64,000 nt of DNA, from the NCBI GenBank assembly GCA_003342895.1, contig PTFA01000498.1, positions 117,688 to 181,687 of the forward strand. The letters are read 5' to 3'. The position numbers and the translations under genes are program-made. This DNA comes from Casuarius casuarius. Lineage: Eukaryota; Chordata; Aves; Casuariiformes; Casuariidae. Below the pieces are notes generated by a model. It had not been told where the DNA came from and did no database searches. It worked only from the letters and a program-made list of their open reading frames with translations. This document shows, piece by piece, positions 11,476 through 22,900 of the stretch (positions are counted from its first letter, which is position 1; each line of letters opens with the position of its first letter).

Positions 11476-14082
11476 CCAAACAAGGATGGTACCCAAGGGA
11501 CAAGGTCTACGTGCAAAGTTGTCCTCCATCTCAGGCACCTACCCACAAGTCCTACAAAATCACTATATCCATACTAGGTTTGGTGCCTTTCATGTCTTAG
11601 CTTTTGCCACTACAAGTACCTGTAGGGAATGTGGATGTAGGTATACTACTACATGCAAAAGCTGAACTTCTAAGTTACTTCCCTCTATAGCAGTGGGAGA
11701 TGAGAGACTCCAGACCATGCTCAGGTACTAAGCAGCAGGTTGTCCAACTTTGTTCAAATGCAGACTATATGCTCAGACAGTGTATTAAAAATGGCCAAGA
11801 CCTACTAAGATCATTCTCTTTCGCTCTGTGTACACCACACTGGGCTGGAAAAAACGTGGACTGGTAAGCGTTAGCCACAGCAAGGGTAACAATCAGGCCT
11901 GATTTCACTACAAGTTAGTCAGAGGTCACAAGTAAACTTGTGCTTCCCAGCACAAGCCACTTCTCCCAGTAAGGACATGCCGTTGAACAAATTCCATTAT
12001 ATCTGCTCTGTGATTCGGGGCGGGGAAGCAACTGTACAAAGAAGAAAAAGACCTCTTCCAAACTCTGACTAGTCAGTAAGTATGGAGGAAGGAGGTGTCA
12101 GGAAACACTGCTGTTTAAGTTGAGACCTCCTCTATTGCTCGGATGCTAACTATCAGCAGACTGACTGCAGGCAAGACACAGTGGTCTGATAACTCCCTTT
12201 CCTTAATTGAATCACTATTATGGAGAAACAGGCTATCTATCAGTTTCCACGCTGGTAACCATAGACCTCTGAGCAATGTATTGATCTTCTAGGAGACAAA
12301 CACTGGGAACCTGCCATTCCTACTATTAAAGCTTCAGGGAAGGCGGTTGCAGAGCTGCTACAGGTAGGACAGATTTGCTACAAAGGGCACTACACAGATA
12401 CGAAGCTCCAAATTTGACCTACCTTCCTGTCTGCCTCAGAACCGTTAAAAACCCAGGTAAATATTTGTGTGTTCCATCTCTGACCTCTGCTAACATTTCA
12501 GCACTCTGTCTCGAGCATATCTCTGTTTACCTTACCCTGGATAATATAAAGCTTTCTTATCTGAGCAAAGACTGCCTCCCAGCAGTGAGGCTTACCCAGC
12601 AGCTGCCTCCCTGCCCTGATGAGCATGCCAAATATTTCTGGTTGCCCCAAACCTCTGTGAACACAGGGCTTTTACTGGGCATGCAGATTCATGCAGGAGC
12701 CCAGTATCCCTGAAAAACCCTGTTCAGTACTTCTCAGCCTTCTAAGGCTGGGTGTGATTCTTGCAAATCACACGTTATCATTTTATTTTTCCAGTGGGAC
12801 CAACCTTTAGGCAGAAAAATACCACTCAGAATCTGAGTCAGGTCAGAATCTGGCTCCGTACAATCATTATATAGCAAAAATAAGATTATTCTTATAGCAG
12901 TAATAAAGCCATTTGAGATGTTTTTGAAAAATACCACTACCTCATATTATTTACTAGTACATTGCATCAGCAATTGACATAATACTTCCCCAAAGGGCAT
13001 GGTAACTCGAAAATATTTAAGTTAGCCAAATCAGAAGTTACACAAAAAAAGGAACAAGAACGAACATCAGGGTCCTAACCAAGTACCAGCAATATTTTTC
13101 TCATAGAGTGCTTGAATCAAGAATGAAACAGAGGAACTGAAACAGAGCAGGACGCTGGGCCTGCCTGGCACTCCAGGAAAGAGCCTGATGATCTTTACTC
13201 TTTGAACAAGAGAGCACAAGTGTTCAGGGGAGACTAGGAGACCAAAAGAAACACCAAGATGAAAGAATGCAGCAAAGACGCATGCATTTTCTTTAGATTT
13301 AGATTTCTTCAGATTTAGATGAAAACATTATAATGGATGGGAATAGATTTAACTACTAACTGAAACATAGCCTAAAATGGGAAGGGGGAAAAAACCCACA
13401 GAACTGGAGTGCAGACATGGCAAATGGGTGAGACCACAAGTGATTGCCTATAGATTCACCAAAGTCAAAAATTACAAATGAGGCAAGATCTACAGGGCCA
13501 CCTAGACCCACTTTCCTCCACTTATAGTCTGTACACAAAAAGATACCAGGGTGGTATTGGCATATGACTAGTGACAGTACTTGCCTATTTGAGCTAGACA
13601 AGATCAAAGTCACCTTTTCTAAAAAACAAACAAACAAAATCACTCCACAATATTTTAACCAAAAGGTTTGTAATTATGAGTTTGAAAACAAAACGCTCAG
13701 GCAAAAATATCAAACACTGCTCTCTTCCACCTAGCTCTCTGGATAGCATAGCACTGTTTGACCCAGTACATTTTACAGGGCTCAGTCCAGTCTGACCTCA
13801 AACACTGCGCTGTGAGCAGCAAGTCCTCTAGGACAGTCAGAGCCACTCGGCATTAGCAAGGCTTGCCCAACATCCGTCTCAAAATTTGCCCTCCTAAGCA
13901 TTAGCCTATTAACCCAGCCTGAGCAACTCTCTTCCCTCTGTTCTTACACTTTGCGAGTATTTGCTGTTATCTTTCCTCTCCCCCTGCCAAGTCTTTTTCC
14001 CACCCAGCTTTAACTTTGTTTTTCACTCTGAGCTCTTCAGTCTTCCTTCTCCTGTCATTCGAGAGTGCAGAATTAAACTTAC

Positions 14083-14194
14083 GGTGCTCGGTCATGGTTC
14101 AACCCATTCTGTCTTTGCGCATTTATTGGAGGTAGAACAGGTTTGCTGTTAATCTCAAGCCCTCTCCGCAAAGTCTCCCTGATTTGCTCCGTAT
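14083..14194 (-). CDS. SUFU: SUFU exon 8 (112 bp, residues 304-341)
   Basis: After acceptor TCTTTGCAG the exon completes Asp304 and reads DTEQIRETLRRGLEIN, then SKPVLPPINAQRQNGLNH and DRA, ending with two bases of Pro341. It encodes the centre of the long flexible loop of the C-terminal half. Two sites differ from human SUFU as I recall it: Ala for Pro at 329 (PPINAQ) and Asn for Ala at 336 (GLNHD), in keeping with weak constraint in a disordered segment. Length 112 bp equals human c.911-1022. Donor ACC|gtaagt is near consensus. In human disease the equivalent donor (c.1022+1) is a known splice-mutation site. Confidence 0.98.
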
Positions 14195-15700
14195 CTGCAA
14201 AGAGAATTTGTTTAATGTGATTTACTGTCCCCAGAAACATCACACAAGAAGGTGTCAGCTTTTCCTAAAAGGCCTGTTTTTATAGTGCGCTTCATCCAAA
14301 CTCTTCCCCTTCAGAAAGACATGAAGGGATAAAATAAGGCTGAATTCCTAATGGCTCTTCTTGCAATTTAGAAGTTATTTTGCTGTTGTTTTGGGCTGCT
14401 ATGTTATGTCAGGCAAAGAGAGCTGGAACCTTTGCACTGCACCCTCCTGCTGAGGAAATTCTGAGTAGTCTTGTATTCCTTTCATAAATTACATGTTTGC
14501 TGCTTCTGCAGCTCTCGCAGAACCTCCTGATACTTCCAGCTTTCGTGATGGGAGTAGGCATAACAGGAGTTTGTTCCTTTACCAAATTAGTGCAAAAGGG
14601 TCCCTGAGTTTCTGCACTTGGCTTTGCAAATCTGTCAATTAATTTACAAAAATATCCACAAGAGAAAGGAATTTTATGCAGGGTAAGCTTCATCCTCAAG
14701 CTGACATTTGAAAATAAACTGCAAATTATGCAGTTCGAATGCAGTCTTTCTACTTTTTCATTTTCCTGTGATGCCTAATGGCCAAATACTTTAAAAGGAT
14801 GTTCATACCCCAACTTCCTTAGACAATTCCTCATCTTTTCTGAGAAATGTGGGAACTGGGTACAGAACAAAATATCCAAGTTATTTCAGAATCATCTGAA
14901 GGACGGGCAAATATCACTGTGTAGACCTGTCTCAGGCTTTTCATTTGTGGGGCTTGGAGAGAACAGTGCCTAGTCTTTTTAGATCCACTGCAGTTCAAGA
15001 TATTTGCACAGAAGCCAGATGGAACACTACATGCATTTAATTCTTTTTTTTAAACTATGGAATCAAAAACAAGCAAGATATCATTCCTATGGAAACCACC
15101 ATTAATTTCTGGAAATCTCAAACCCTGAAATTTTACATTACTCGACCAGTTTGAAAGCTAACATGGGTAATTTCAAGTGTGCTTAATGGTTGTGACATCT
15201 GTAGCCTGAGACGGCATCTCACTGTAAAGGGGAACTCCACTGTACTCGATTTCTTCTTTCCAGAGTTATGTATTTGCAAGTATCACTTGAGTTCAGCTAC
15301 AGCAACACGCAGCGTCAGTCCAACTCGACACCCGGGAAGTGACAATGTTAAAAAGGAAACATGGCCTGGGAAAATGCAGTTGCTCCACCTTGTAGGTACT
15401 TAAGGTCCTGGTTTCACCCAGACCTCAGTTTAACTTTGGACATTCAGATTAGGAATAGCCTAAAAACTTCAAAATAAATTCAGACAAAACAACACAAAGA
15501 TCTCTCCCACTCTCTCTCCTCCCACTCCTCCCATCTTCCTCGAAGAGGCCATACCGAAATTCATCCCCCCCCCACCCCGAGACACGCTGAGCCTTCCTGT
15601 AAATGTGGTGTTTGTTATGCATCCCACGGTGATGCACGACTCAGCCCGCTGCCCAGACCCATCAGAGAGCGGGCTCAAAGGCCAGCGCAGGACTTCTCAC
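14195..15700 (-). other. SUFU: SUFU intron 7 (1506 bp)
   Basis: GT-AG intron between exons 7 and 8. It contains a short C-rich run near 15565-15580 and otherwise nothing I can name. Confidence 0.9.
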
Positions 15701-15854
15701 CTTTCCCGGACAGCCGCCGTGGCTGGGTTCCAATGCAAATGCTCCTGCTGTCTTCGTCATCCTCCGGGGGCCGGCTGAGATCATCCCAGGCACACTTGGC
15801 ACTCACGCCGCTCAGGTTTGAGCCATCTGTCTCAATTCCTTTGTCGACTCTCTC
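15701..15854 (-). CDS. SUFU: SUFU exon 7 (154 bp, residues 253-304)
   Basis: The exon begins ERVDKGIETDGSNLSGVS after acceptor TTCAAGCAG, continues AKCAWDDLSRPPEDDEDS and RSICIGTQPRRLSGK, and ends with the first base of codon 304. It spans the junction from N-terminal lobe to C-terminal lobe and enters the acidic flexible loop (PPEDDEDS) that is disordered in published structures. The lysine in VDKG is residue 257, reported as a ubiquitin acceptor in human SUFU. Length 154 bp equals human c.757-910. Donor AAG|gtgaga is good. The region around the exon is richer in CpG and GC than most of the window. Confidence 0.98.
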
Positions 15855-18800
15855 CTGCTTGAAAAAGATCCAAAACCCCAAGACTTTTTTGGGTGTGGCT
15901 TGGAAGTGAGCTGCAAGCCCTCTGGCTCTAGGACAGCATCGGCTCAGCTGCCTTCAGCAGCCCTCACGTATCCCTCCTCTGCTGCCTGTTTCCACTCTCT
16001 GCTCCTCATCCTGGTCGGCCTGCTGAGGGTGGTTGCACGTTGAGCTAAATTAGGGAGCTGATCTAAACTGGACCAAACCTTTTTTTGGTAGCAGGTTGGT
16101 TTGAATTCCTACCTCATCCCCACTGTTTCACTGTGTGGTCATGGCTGGCACGAAGCGGGGAAAAACAGAGGTGGAAATGAGTGGCCTGGCACATGCAGGG
16201 CTGCTTTTTTCAGTGTCAGCTCCAGCTTGTACCAGCTTGAAGCATTTATGACACTACAGTGTATACTCCTCTATGAAGCACAGCTTGGCAGTCTACCTGT
16301 TTTATGTCAGCGATAAACTCTTGAATAACTAAATTTAAGATCTCTTTCCAAGCTTACCAAGGAGTCCCGGAATAAAAATAGTTCACAGAGTGGCTAACTA
16401 TTCACAAGAGTTCATTATTTGCAAACCGACCAAACAACTACCGCTTTTCAATATGCTGCTGTGTTCAGTCGAGTACAAACGTGCAAGGGAGACATAAGAT
16501 TTGTGTGCAGATGTCAAAGCTTTCGCATAGCTTTCTCTGTTGGCCAAATACACAAACTCCATCCCTTGCGAGTTGGAATTTCCAAGCACGTAACCGCTGT
16601 TTGGGTCTAGGAACGTGTTGCACACAAACAGCATGCAGCTGGATATTCTTAGACACCAGGCATTTTTTCAAGGACACATGCATCTGCTGCCAGCAAGCCT
16701 CTGCCTTAAGCTACAGCCAAAACCTCCAAAGGACTCCTACCTGCTAAACAGAACAGGCATTAGTCTGAATTTCCACCTATTTCCCACAAGGGGGTAATGT
16801 TGAGCTGGACAAACCTAGAGCTGAGTTACAGATGGGAAGGGCTGCTCTTAATGCTATTACCTCTCAGCTGGCATTGAATAAATCAGGCTCATTTTCCCCT
16901 CTTCAGGAGTGTCACTTCTAGTACCAGTCACTAGTACTAGCAAGATCTCCACCTCACTACATACATCTCAAAATATGCGATAGCTTCCGCAGTACGAAAG
17001 ACAGACTTTGAAGATTTGAGGGAAGCGCAGAGCAGTTCTCTGCGTGTTACACACAACAGGAGCAGATCTCGCTCATTATTCCTACCCTCCGGTTTGACCT
17101 TGCCACTGAAGTCAAGAGACCGTGGGAGCATTCAGCGCTCTGTTCCCTAAGAAGCAGTTTCCATACTAAAACCCACATACACTCCTCCCCCTGCCCAGCT
17201 GAATATGCTGTACCCTATAAAGAGCATTGCCTGTTCTTGTGACCATTCAAGAGAGGATTTGAGCAGCTCAAAGATAAGCACTAGGACTTGGGGTGTGGTT
17301 GCACAGCAGTTTAAGCTGATCTAATTCACAGTGGCTGCAGTCCCACCCTCCCCCATGTGCTCCTACCCCTGCCCCTGAGCCAAATGATTTTTCTCAGCTG
17401 GATCACCTCTCTGAACTGTCTCCTTGGCCCAAGGCATCATGCAGAAGCCTGCAGCTAAGGGCAGGACCAGAGCAATCCTGGCTTAGATAGATTTAAGCAG
17501 TCAAGAAACTGCCTTCCTTCTGCTTCTCTCCCTGGAAGAAGGCTTCCACTTGCTGGCATCTTCCTCCAGTGTCATGGAAAAGCAATGGGAAAATCTGAGA
17601 AATAACAAATCTGCAGTCATTTTCTTTTGTTATATCCTAAATATAAAATGAGCTGTTCCACCCAGAAATAGAAGTTGTGAAAAAAATACATCCGATCCTA
17701 CATATGCAAATAATGCTTTACCATGTGGCCCCTTAGGGAGCTCCACAGTGCTCTGTGAGGACTGAAATCAGCTGGTGCGAGGATGGGGAGCTTTGGCTTG
17801 TCAGCATGGTTATTTTTCATTCCAGTGACTAGGGACGCATAGGAGAGCCAAATTTGCCCTTGAGGAGGTAGAGGAAGAGCCCAAGGGCCCTGAGGCCTCC
17901 AGCTGGACAAAGGCTCTCATGGGAAGTGCTTCTCCACGAGCATAGCCAGGGGCCCCGCTCACAGACACAGTTAGCTCCTCTGGACAGGACACAGAAGCTA
18001 AGGGAAGGGGAAAGGCTCTGTAGCTCATCATCTGCATCTCAGCTGGTCTGCAGAACACTTCCTTAGGGGAAGAAGTGTTGCTCTGTTGGCATCTCTTGGA
18101 GATCATGGAGGACTGATGGAAATGAGCTGGCTTAAGGCAGCCTAATTTGCATGCCTGTTTTACAACATTTGCAAGTGTTGATGCTAAAGGAGAAAAAAAA
18201 AAAACCTAACCAACACAGGCTCTCAGTTGGGGTGATGCACAGTGTTACCCCATCTTTGGCCAGTAAAGATGTGCCTGGGCCAAGAGGCTGTTCTTCCTCC
18301 CCGAAAGGGCAGCCTGAGCAGGAGGCTGGAGGAGCCCAGGGCAAAGGAGGTTCAGCTTTTTCCTTCCTCAAAGAAAGGATGTTTCTGTCCCATTTTCCTC
18401 TCAGCATGTGGGAGGGATGCTCTGAGGCTCTTCTAAGTCATTGATCCCTTTCTAAACGAGCCAGAGCACTGCAGCGTGACCCGCAGAGCAGCAACCACAA
18501 CTCAGGAAATTCAAATCAGCTTTATTCTCTTCTGAGATATCTGCTAAGACAGAAGCAAAGCGCTGAGAATCGGTGCAGAGCTAGGGCCCAACAGGGACTG
18601 TTTGACAGTATTGCCAGAGAAATCTGAATAGCCTACAGGGAAGCCTGGCTGAACAGAAACCAGCCAGTGTTGCCACAGTGTTAATTGCTGACATCCTGGG
18701 GTGACATCTTAGTTGGGACCCATTCTCAGCGACTTCGAACAGAAAGTACAGCTGCTGCTGCCAGGGCTGGGTTTAGGCCTCAACCAATTCCCACAAGAAA

Positions 18801-20595
18801 CAATGCAGTCTCAAAACAAGCTCTGCCTGCTTCCCAGGCGGGCAATGTGCGTGCCGGCTCCCTGGAAAGTTATCCATTTTCTCTCCCTTCTCCCTCCCTC
18901 GCCTCCACCTATCCTCTAGTGGTGCCTTTCAGCTCTCGAGCACCAAGTAACACCACTAAGAAAATGCCGAGTGAAAGCCACTTTATCCTTTGCCCGCTAA
19001 TTCAGAGCGGAAGGCCCACGACAAGGGCTGAACCCGGGCTGGCATAGCCTTGTTCCCGGCACTTTGCAGAGGCTCTTCCCGGGACTCAGGACCACAGAAG
19101 TTTCTGCCCTGGGTCTCCCTCACAGTCTGCCTTCAGCAGCAGCACAGCAGAAAGGAGGTATGCACATACCTGCACACACTCACTGCAAGAAGGGCAAGAG
19201 AGAACAGAGACAGGAATGTTCTCAACGTGAGGAAGTCCGGAAAGACCACAGACATAGCAGCCTTCAGTGGCAGGACACACTAGTGAGGGAGAAGTACTTT
19301 TCTATTTGCCTTAACTTGCCTTGGCTGACTCAGATGCCAGTAAGCTGAGCTACTTTTCGTTTACAGTAAAGTGAAGAAAACCCTGTTATCATTAGGAATC
19401 ACCAGTGTGTAGAGAACAAACACCCTCCAGGAGGGGAGAGGGCACACGGGCAAAATTTGCAAGAGCCTGAAATTTTTAAAAAACTTACAGTTGTATTGGC
19501 ACCCACACTGTGGGACATTTGTGGAATATTTTTCTCTCTCTCAGATTGGGGTTATTTTAGATGAATGAATCCCTAAAAACAGTAAGAGTAGAATTTGGTT
19601 TTATTATTAAGCTTTCAAAACAAAAAGTCTTGTGAGGCAAGTAAGGCTAATCAGATACAGACAGACAGGCCATAAGCAAATGCGATAGCTTGTATAAAAC
19701 GTGCACATATGCACATACCCTACCAGGCTAAGCCATAAGTTCTCTGTTAAAGGAAAATTCTCAGTGATTCACTGAAACAAGGTCAGCATGACACTGGATT
19801 TGCTTGGGACCCATCTACTTCAGTATCACGTCTCTGCTGAAGGGATGCAGAACTGTCTGTCAAACACATAAATCAGCTGTAGGCCACGGGATGGTAACCT
19901 CCCCCTGCCCCCATACAGGTCCTATTCTTATCTTTTAACTTTAGAAATTAATTTGAACTCTGAAGCAGAAGGTTTAATATGTCTTCCTGAACGTATTATT
20001 AATGATAACCGCAGGAGATACTCCTGGCTTCCCATTCTTTTTCAGATTAAACTACTTGGCCTCAAGTGACTTCCTAGAGAAATAAGTTATATTGTCATAC
20101 CTGTGAAAAAATATTACTTTAGTAGGTTTTGAATTTTCTGCATGTCATATCTCCTTATATTTGCATACAAAATGAAGAAGGAAATTCCTGATCTATCTTC
20201 TTTAAGTCATGTATGATTCTACACACTTATATCTCCCCCCCCCCNNNNNNNNNNNNNNNNNNNNNNNNNNNNNNNNNNNNNNNNNNNNNNNNNNNNNNNN
20301 NNNNNNNNNNNNNNNTCTCACTAATTTGTCTCATGTATGAGACTGCTCTCCTGGTCCTCCTCCTCTGATTTTTTTCCTAGAGCTGCCATGCACCTGGGCC
20401 TGAACATGTGCACACCTGAACACTAGAACCACCTCTGAGACAGCAAAAGGAGTCTTAAGGCAGCTCTGGGATAACTGCAAACGTTGGGAAGATCACAGTA
20501 TGTTTACAGAAAACAACAGAACTGTTTTAATACCATTAAACCAATTTCTCCTGGCTACTACAGAAGACATGACATTTTATTAACTAAAGACATAC
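15855..20595 (-). other. SUFU: SUFU intron 6 (4741 bp, contains an assembly gap)
   Basis: GT-AG intron between exons 6 and 7, including 71 unknown bases at 20245-20315. I recognise no interspersed repeat. Open frames on either strand are short and show no family similarity. A segment near 18240-18440 is GC-richer than its surroundings. Confidence 0.88.
20245..20315. other. Assembly gap (71 N) after a C homopolymer
   Basis: Seventy-one consecutive N directly follow a run of ten C (20235-20244). The gap probably marks a poly-C or GC-rich stretch that stopped sequencing; its true length is unknown. Confidence 0.97.
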
Positions 20596-20668
20596 TTGCA
20601 GATGTGGGTCAATCTCAAATATTGTCTCTCCTCTTCGCATATCTGTTATTAACCAGGGGCCGCCAGCT
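20596..20668 (-). CDS. SUFU: SUFU exon 6 (73 bp, residues 228-252)
   Basis: The shortest exon here finishes codon 228 and reads AGGPWLITDMRRGETIF then EIDPHLQ, ending on a complete codon before donor CAA|gtatgt. It closes the N-terminal lobe next to the inter-lobe linker. The acceptor is TTTCTTTGTAG, with a good pyrimidine tract. Length 73 bp equals human c.684-756, and the visible peptide from residue 229 onward matches the human one. A 71-base run of N lies about 280 bases downstream in transcript direction (20245-20315), so the exon narrowly escapes an assembly gap. Confidence 0.97.
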
Positions 20669-22814
20669 CTACAAAGAAAGAAAGGTAATGAACCAAACAA
20701 GGACTTTAGCTAGTACTCTCCAGACGGAGTCCCCAGGGCAGACCTGTACTTGGAGGAGGCACAAGACAATTTAAAAAAAGCCTGGAAGCCCCTCCACGTT
20801 GCATATATATCCCATAGCACCCATTTATCCTTTACATTTTTATGTAATGAAAGTCCTCCATGACCTGACTGTGTCTGGCACCACCAAGTCTTGCAACACA
20901 GTCAAGATCAACTCAGGCTATCCCCCATGTGGACCTTCTTACTCATACAAGACTGAACTGCATTTTATTCTTAGTAGTTAACTCCGAATTGGGACAGAGA
21001 AGTCCAGCACATCCTGGGCCTAGGAAAGAAAAGCAAGGCCCGGGGCCAAGATTTACCACCTCTATTACACATCTAAAGATGCAGCAGGGTCCCAATGGGG
21101 CTTTGCTTTTTGCCGAGATCAGCAGTCACGTTCAGTACCGTGAAAAGCTTATTGCTTTGATTAATATCCCCACAATAGACGTTTTGCCTGGTTGGTACTT
21201 AATGGCTGCGTACTCAGATGGTTCAGGAAAATCTGTTTTCATTAGCAATAAAAGTTGGAAGGGTCAAGATGTTTCCTAACAAAGGTGATAGAAAACATTG
21301 CTAAGAAGATAAACTATCCGAGGACTTTAATTTAGGTTACAATGCACACAGACTACAGAAATCAGTTTTAGAGGGTGCTTTTCATTTGAAATAAAAACTG
21401 ATTGAAGTCTTCTGGAATTGCCATAAAAATTTCACTTTTACATTAGATACTTTGTTATTGCAGTCAAAAGCCCCCTCCTCTGGTCTTGTCTGTGTTACAG
21501 TCTCTTAAAGCACTTGCAGTCAGAGCACTAAAAGTTAATATTTTATAGCTCCTCAGATGCATTGATAGCCACTCTTTTTTCACATCACTTTGGAAGCTGT
21601 TGTTAACTGCAAAGGTGCCACCTACTTCAGTTCCTCACTTGGGATGTGAGAAACTTTCACCCTGACACATCAGCAGCTCAGTAGTTTGCAGCATATTTGG
21701 GTTTCATTTTACCCTTGGAAAGGTGCTTGTACCACAGCAGAAGAGCAGTACTTTCCCAAAAACAGAACAGGAGAACAGAATGAGAAACATAGCGTATCTG
21801 CATAGACTTAAGAGGAACCAGGGAGGCTGCAGGCAGTGTTTATTGCCTTGAGGTCCCAGAAACAAAGTTGGCAGCTGCACAGATTCTCTCTTCTCTAGCG
21901 CATCCTCATGAACTATCTGCACTTGTGCCTTACAGCATAAAGACTCAGAAGAAATTTGAGAAGTTCAAGAAAACCAGAAGCAAAAGCTGGACTCAAAAAA
22001 AAAAAAAAAAANCCCCCAAAAAAAAACCCAAAAACCCCAAAACAAAAAAACCCACAAACCCACACAAGGCTGAAATAAAAGTCCACTGTGGGACTAGAGA
22101 GTGGCCTATGGTGCCCAGGAACACATATTCAAAACCATTTTATTTAAAATCTTTCAAGCTACTATCATACTGCAATAACCTCCTCTAAATAGGAGAGGAA
22201 AACATTTAAACAAAACATCTGCAAGCAAAAAAAGGTTTAGCTGCAACCTGACAGCAAATAAGGCATCAACATATCATGTAACATTTTAAATCTATCTCCT
22301 CCTTGACCCAACATTATAATGGAGAAATAACAGAAAGGACTTCACTAGCATGAACACTCTTCCTCTCATTGAGTTTGCCATGATTTTCTCACTTTCAGAC
22401 AATATCCAAGCTTTACTAGGCTTTGTAAGTCAGACCTTCTACCTTCTTTATTATGGACTGCATACAGAGGACAACCAGTAACAGTTATCCTGGTTCTTCC
22501 AGGAAGAACTAATGGGAAAATGCTTCATGCACAAGAGGAAGGAAATTAAGCTTTCAAGAGGTCATTCTGTTCCACTCAGAACATGTTGACTTTCACATGC
22601 ATTAATTTGCCATCTAAGTGTCTGCACGTGAGAAAAGAGTTGCAGTGAATTCCCATCTCCTGCTACAGCAAAAGATTAAATGTTTCATCAACGAGTTAAA
22701 TATTTTTAACAAAAAAACCCATAGCTTGCAGATGTGCTTCTATATGGGTCTGTACAAGCTTTCAGACAATTTTCTCTCTTCTATATGGGACTGTATGAAC
22801 TAATGGACACTTAC
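20669..22814 (-). other. SUFU: SUFU intron 5 (2146 bp)
   Basis: GT-AG intron between exons 5 and 6. It contains an A/C-rich low-complexity tract at about 21994-22065 and otherwise nothing recognisable. Confidence 0.9.
21994..22065. repeat. A-rich / CA-rich low-complexity tract
   Basis: A run of about 17 A, an ambiguous base at 22012, then alternating short C and A runs. It has the look of a decayed poly-A or a purely simple-sequence expansion; no SINE or LINE body was seen upstream. Confidence 0.85.
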
Positions 22815-22900
22815 ACAGGCACAGTTCGAAGCAGTTCCAAGATCCCTTGTCCATTCCACTGCTGAGCGGCATGCAGTTCCTCAGTGCAAACCCCAACAAT
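22815..22900 (-). CDS. SUFU: SUFU exon 5 (86 bp, residues 200-228)
   Basis: This exon follows acceptor TTATTCCAG and reads IVGVCTEELHAAQQWNG then QGILELLRTVP, ending with GT, the first two bases of codon 228. It belongs to the N-terminal lobe and its alpha-beta core. Two differences from the human protein as I recall it are visible: Ala for Ser at residue 210, and Val (GT|A, completed in exon 6) for Ile at 228; both are conservative. Length 86 bp equals human c.598-683. The donor TGT|gtaagtg is strong. The exon is separated from exon 6 by a 2.1 kb intron and from exon 4 by 2.4 kb. Confidence 0.98.

Larger units (their letters stand above)
2733..14082 (-). other. SUFU: SUFU intron 8 (11350 bp)
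   Basis: GT-AG intron between exons 8 and 9. It holds an (ATAA) microsatellite near 4250, a CpG-retaining patch with an exon-like plus-strand segment near 4640-5290, two MIR-type SINE relics (8200-8412 and 11325-11475) and a degenerate local duplication at 9390-9498. One ambiguous base is at 2895. The remaining sequence shows nothing I can name; open frames up to 160 codons are present but have no recognisable similarity. Confidence 0.9.
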
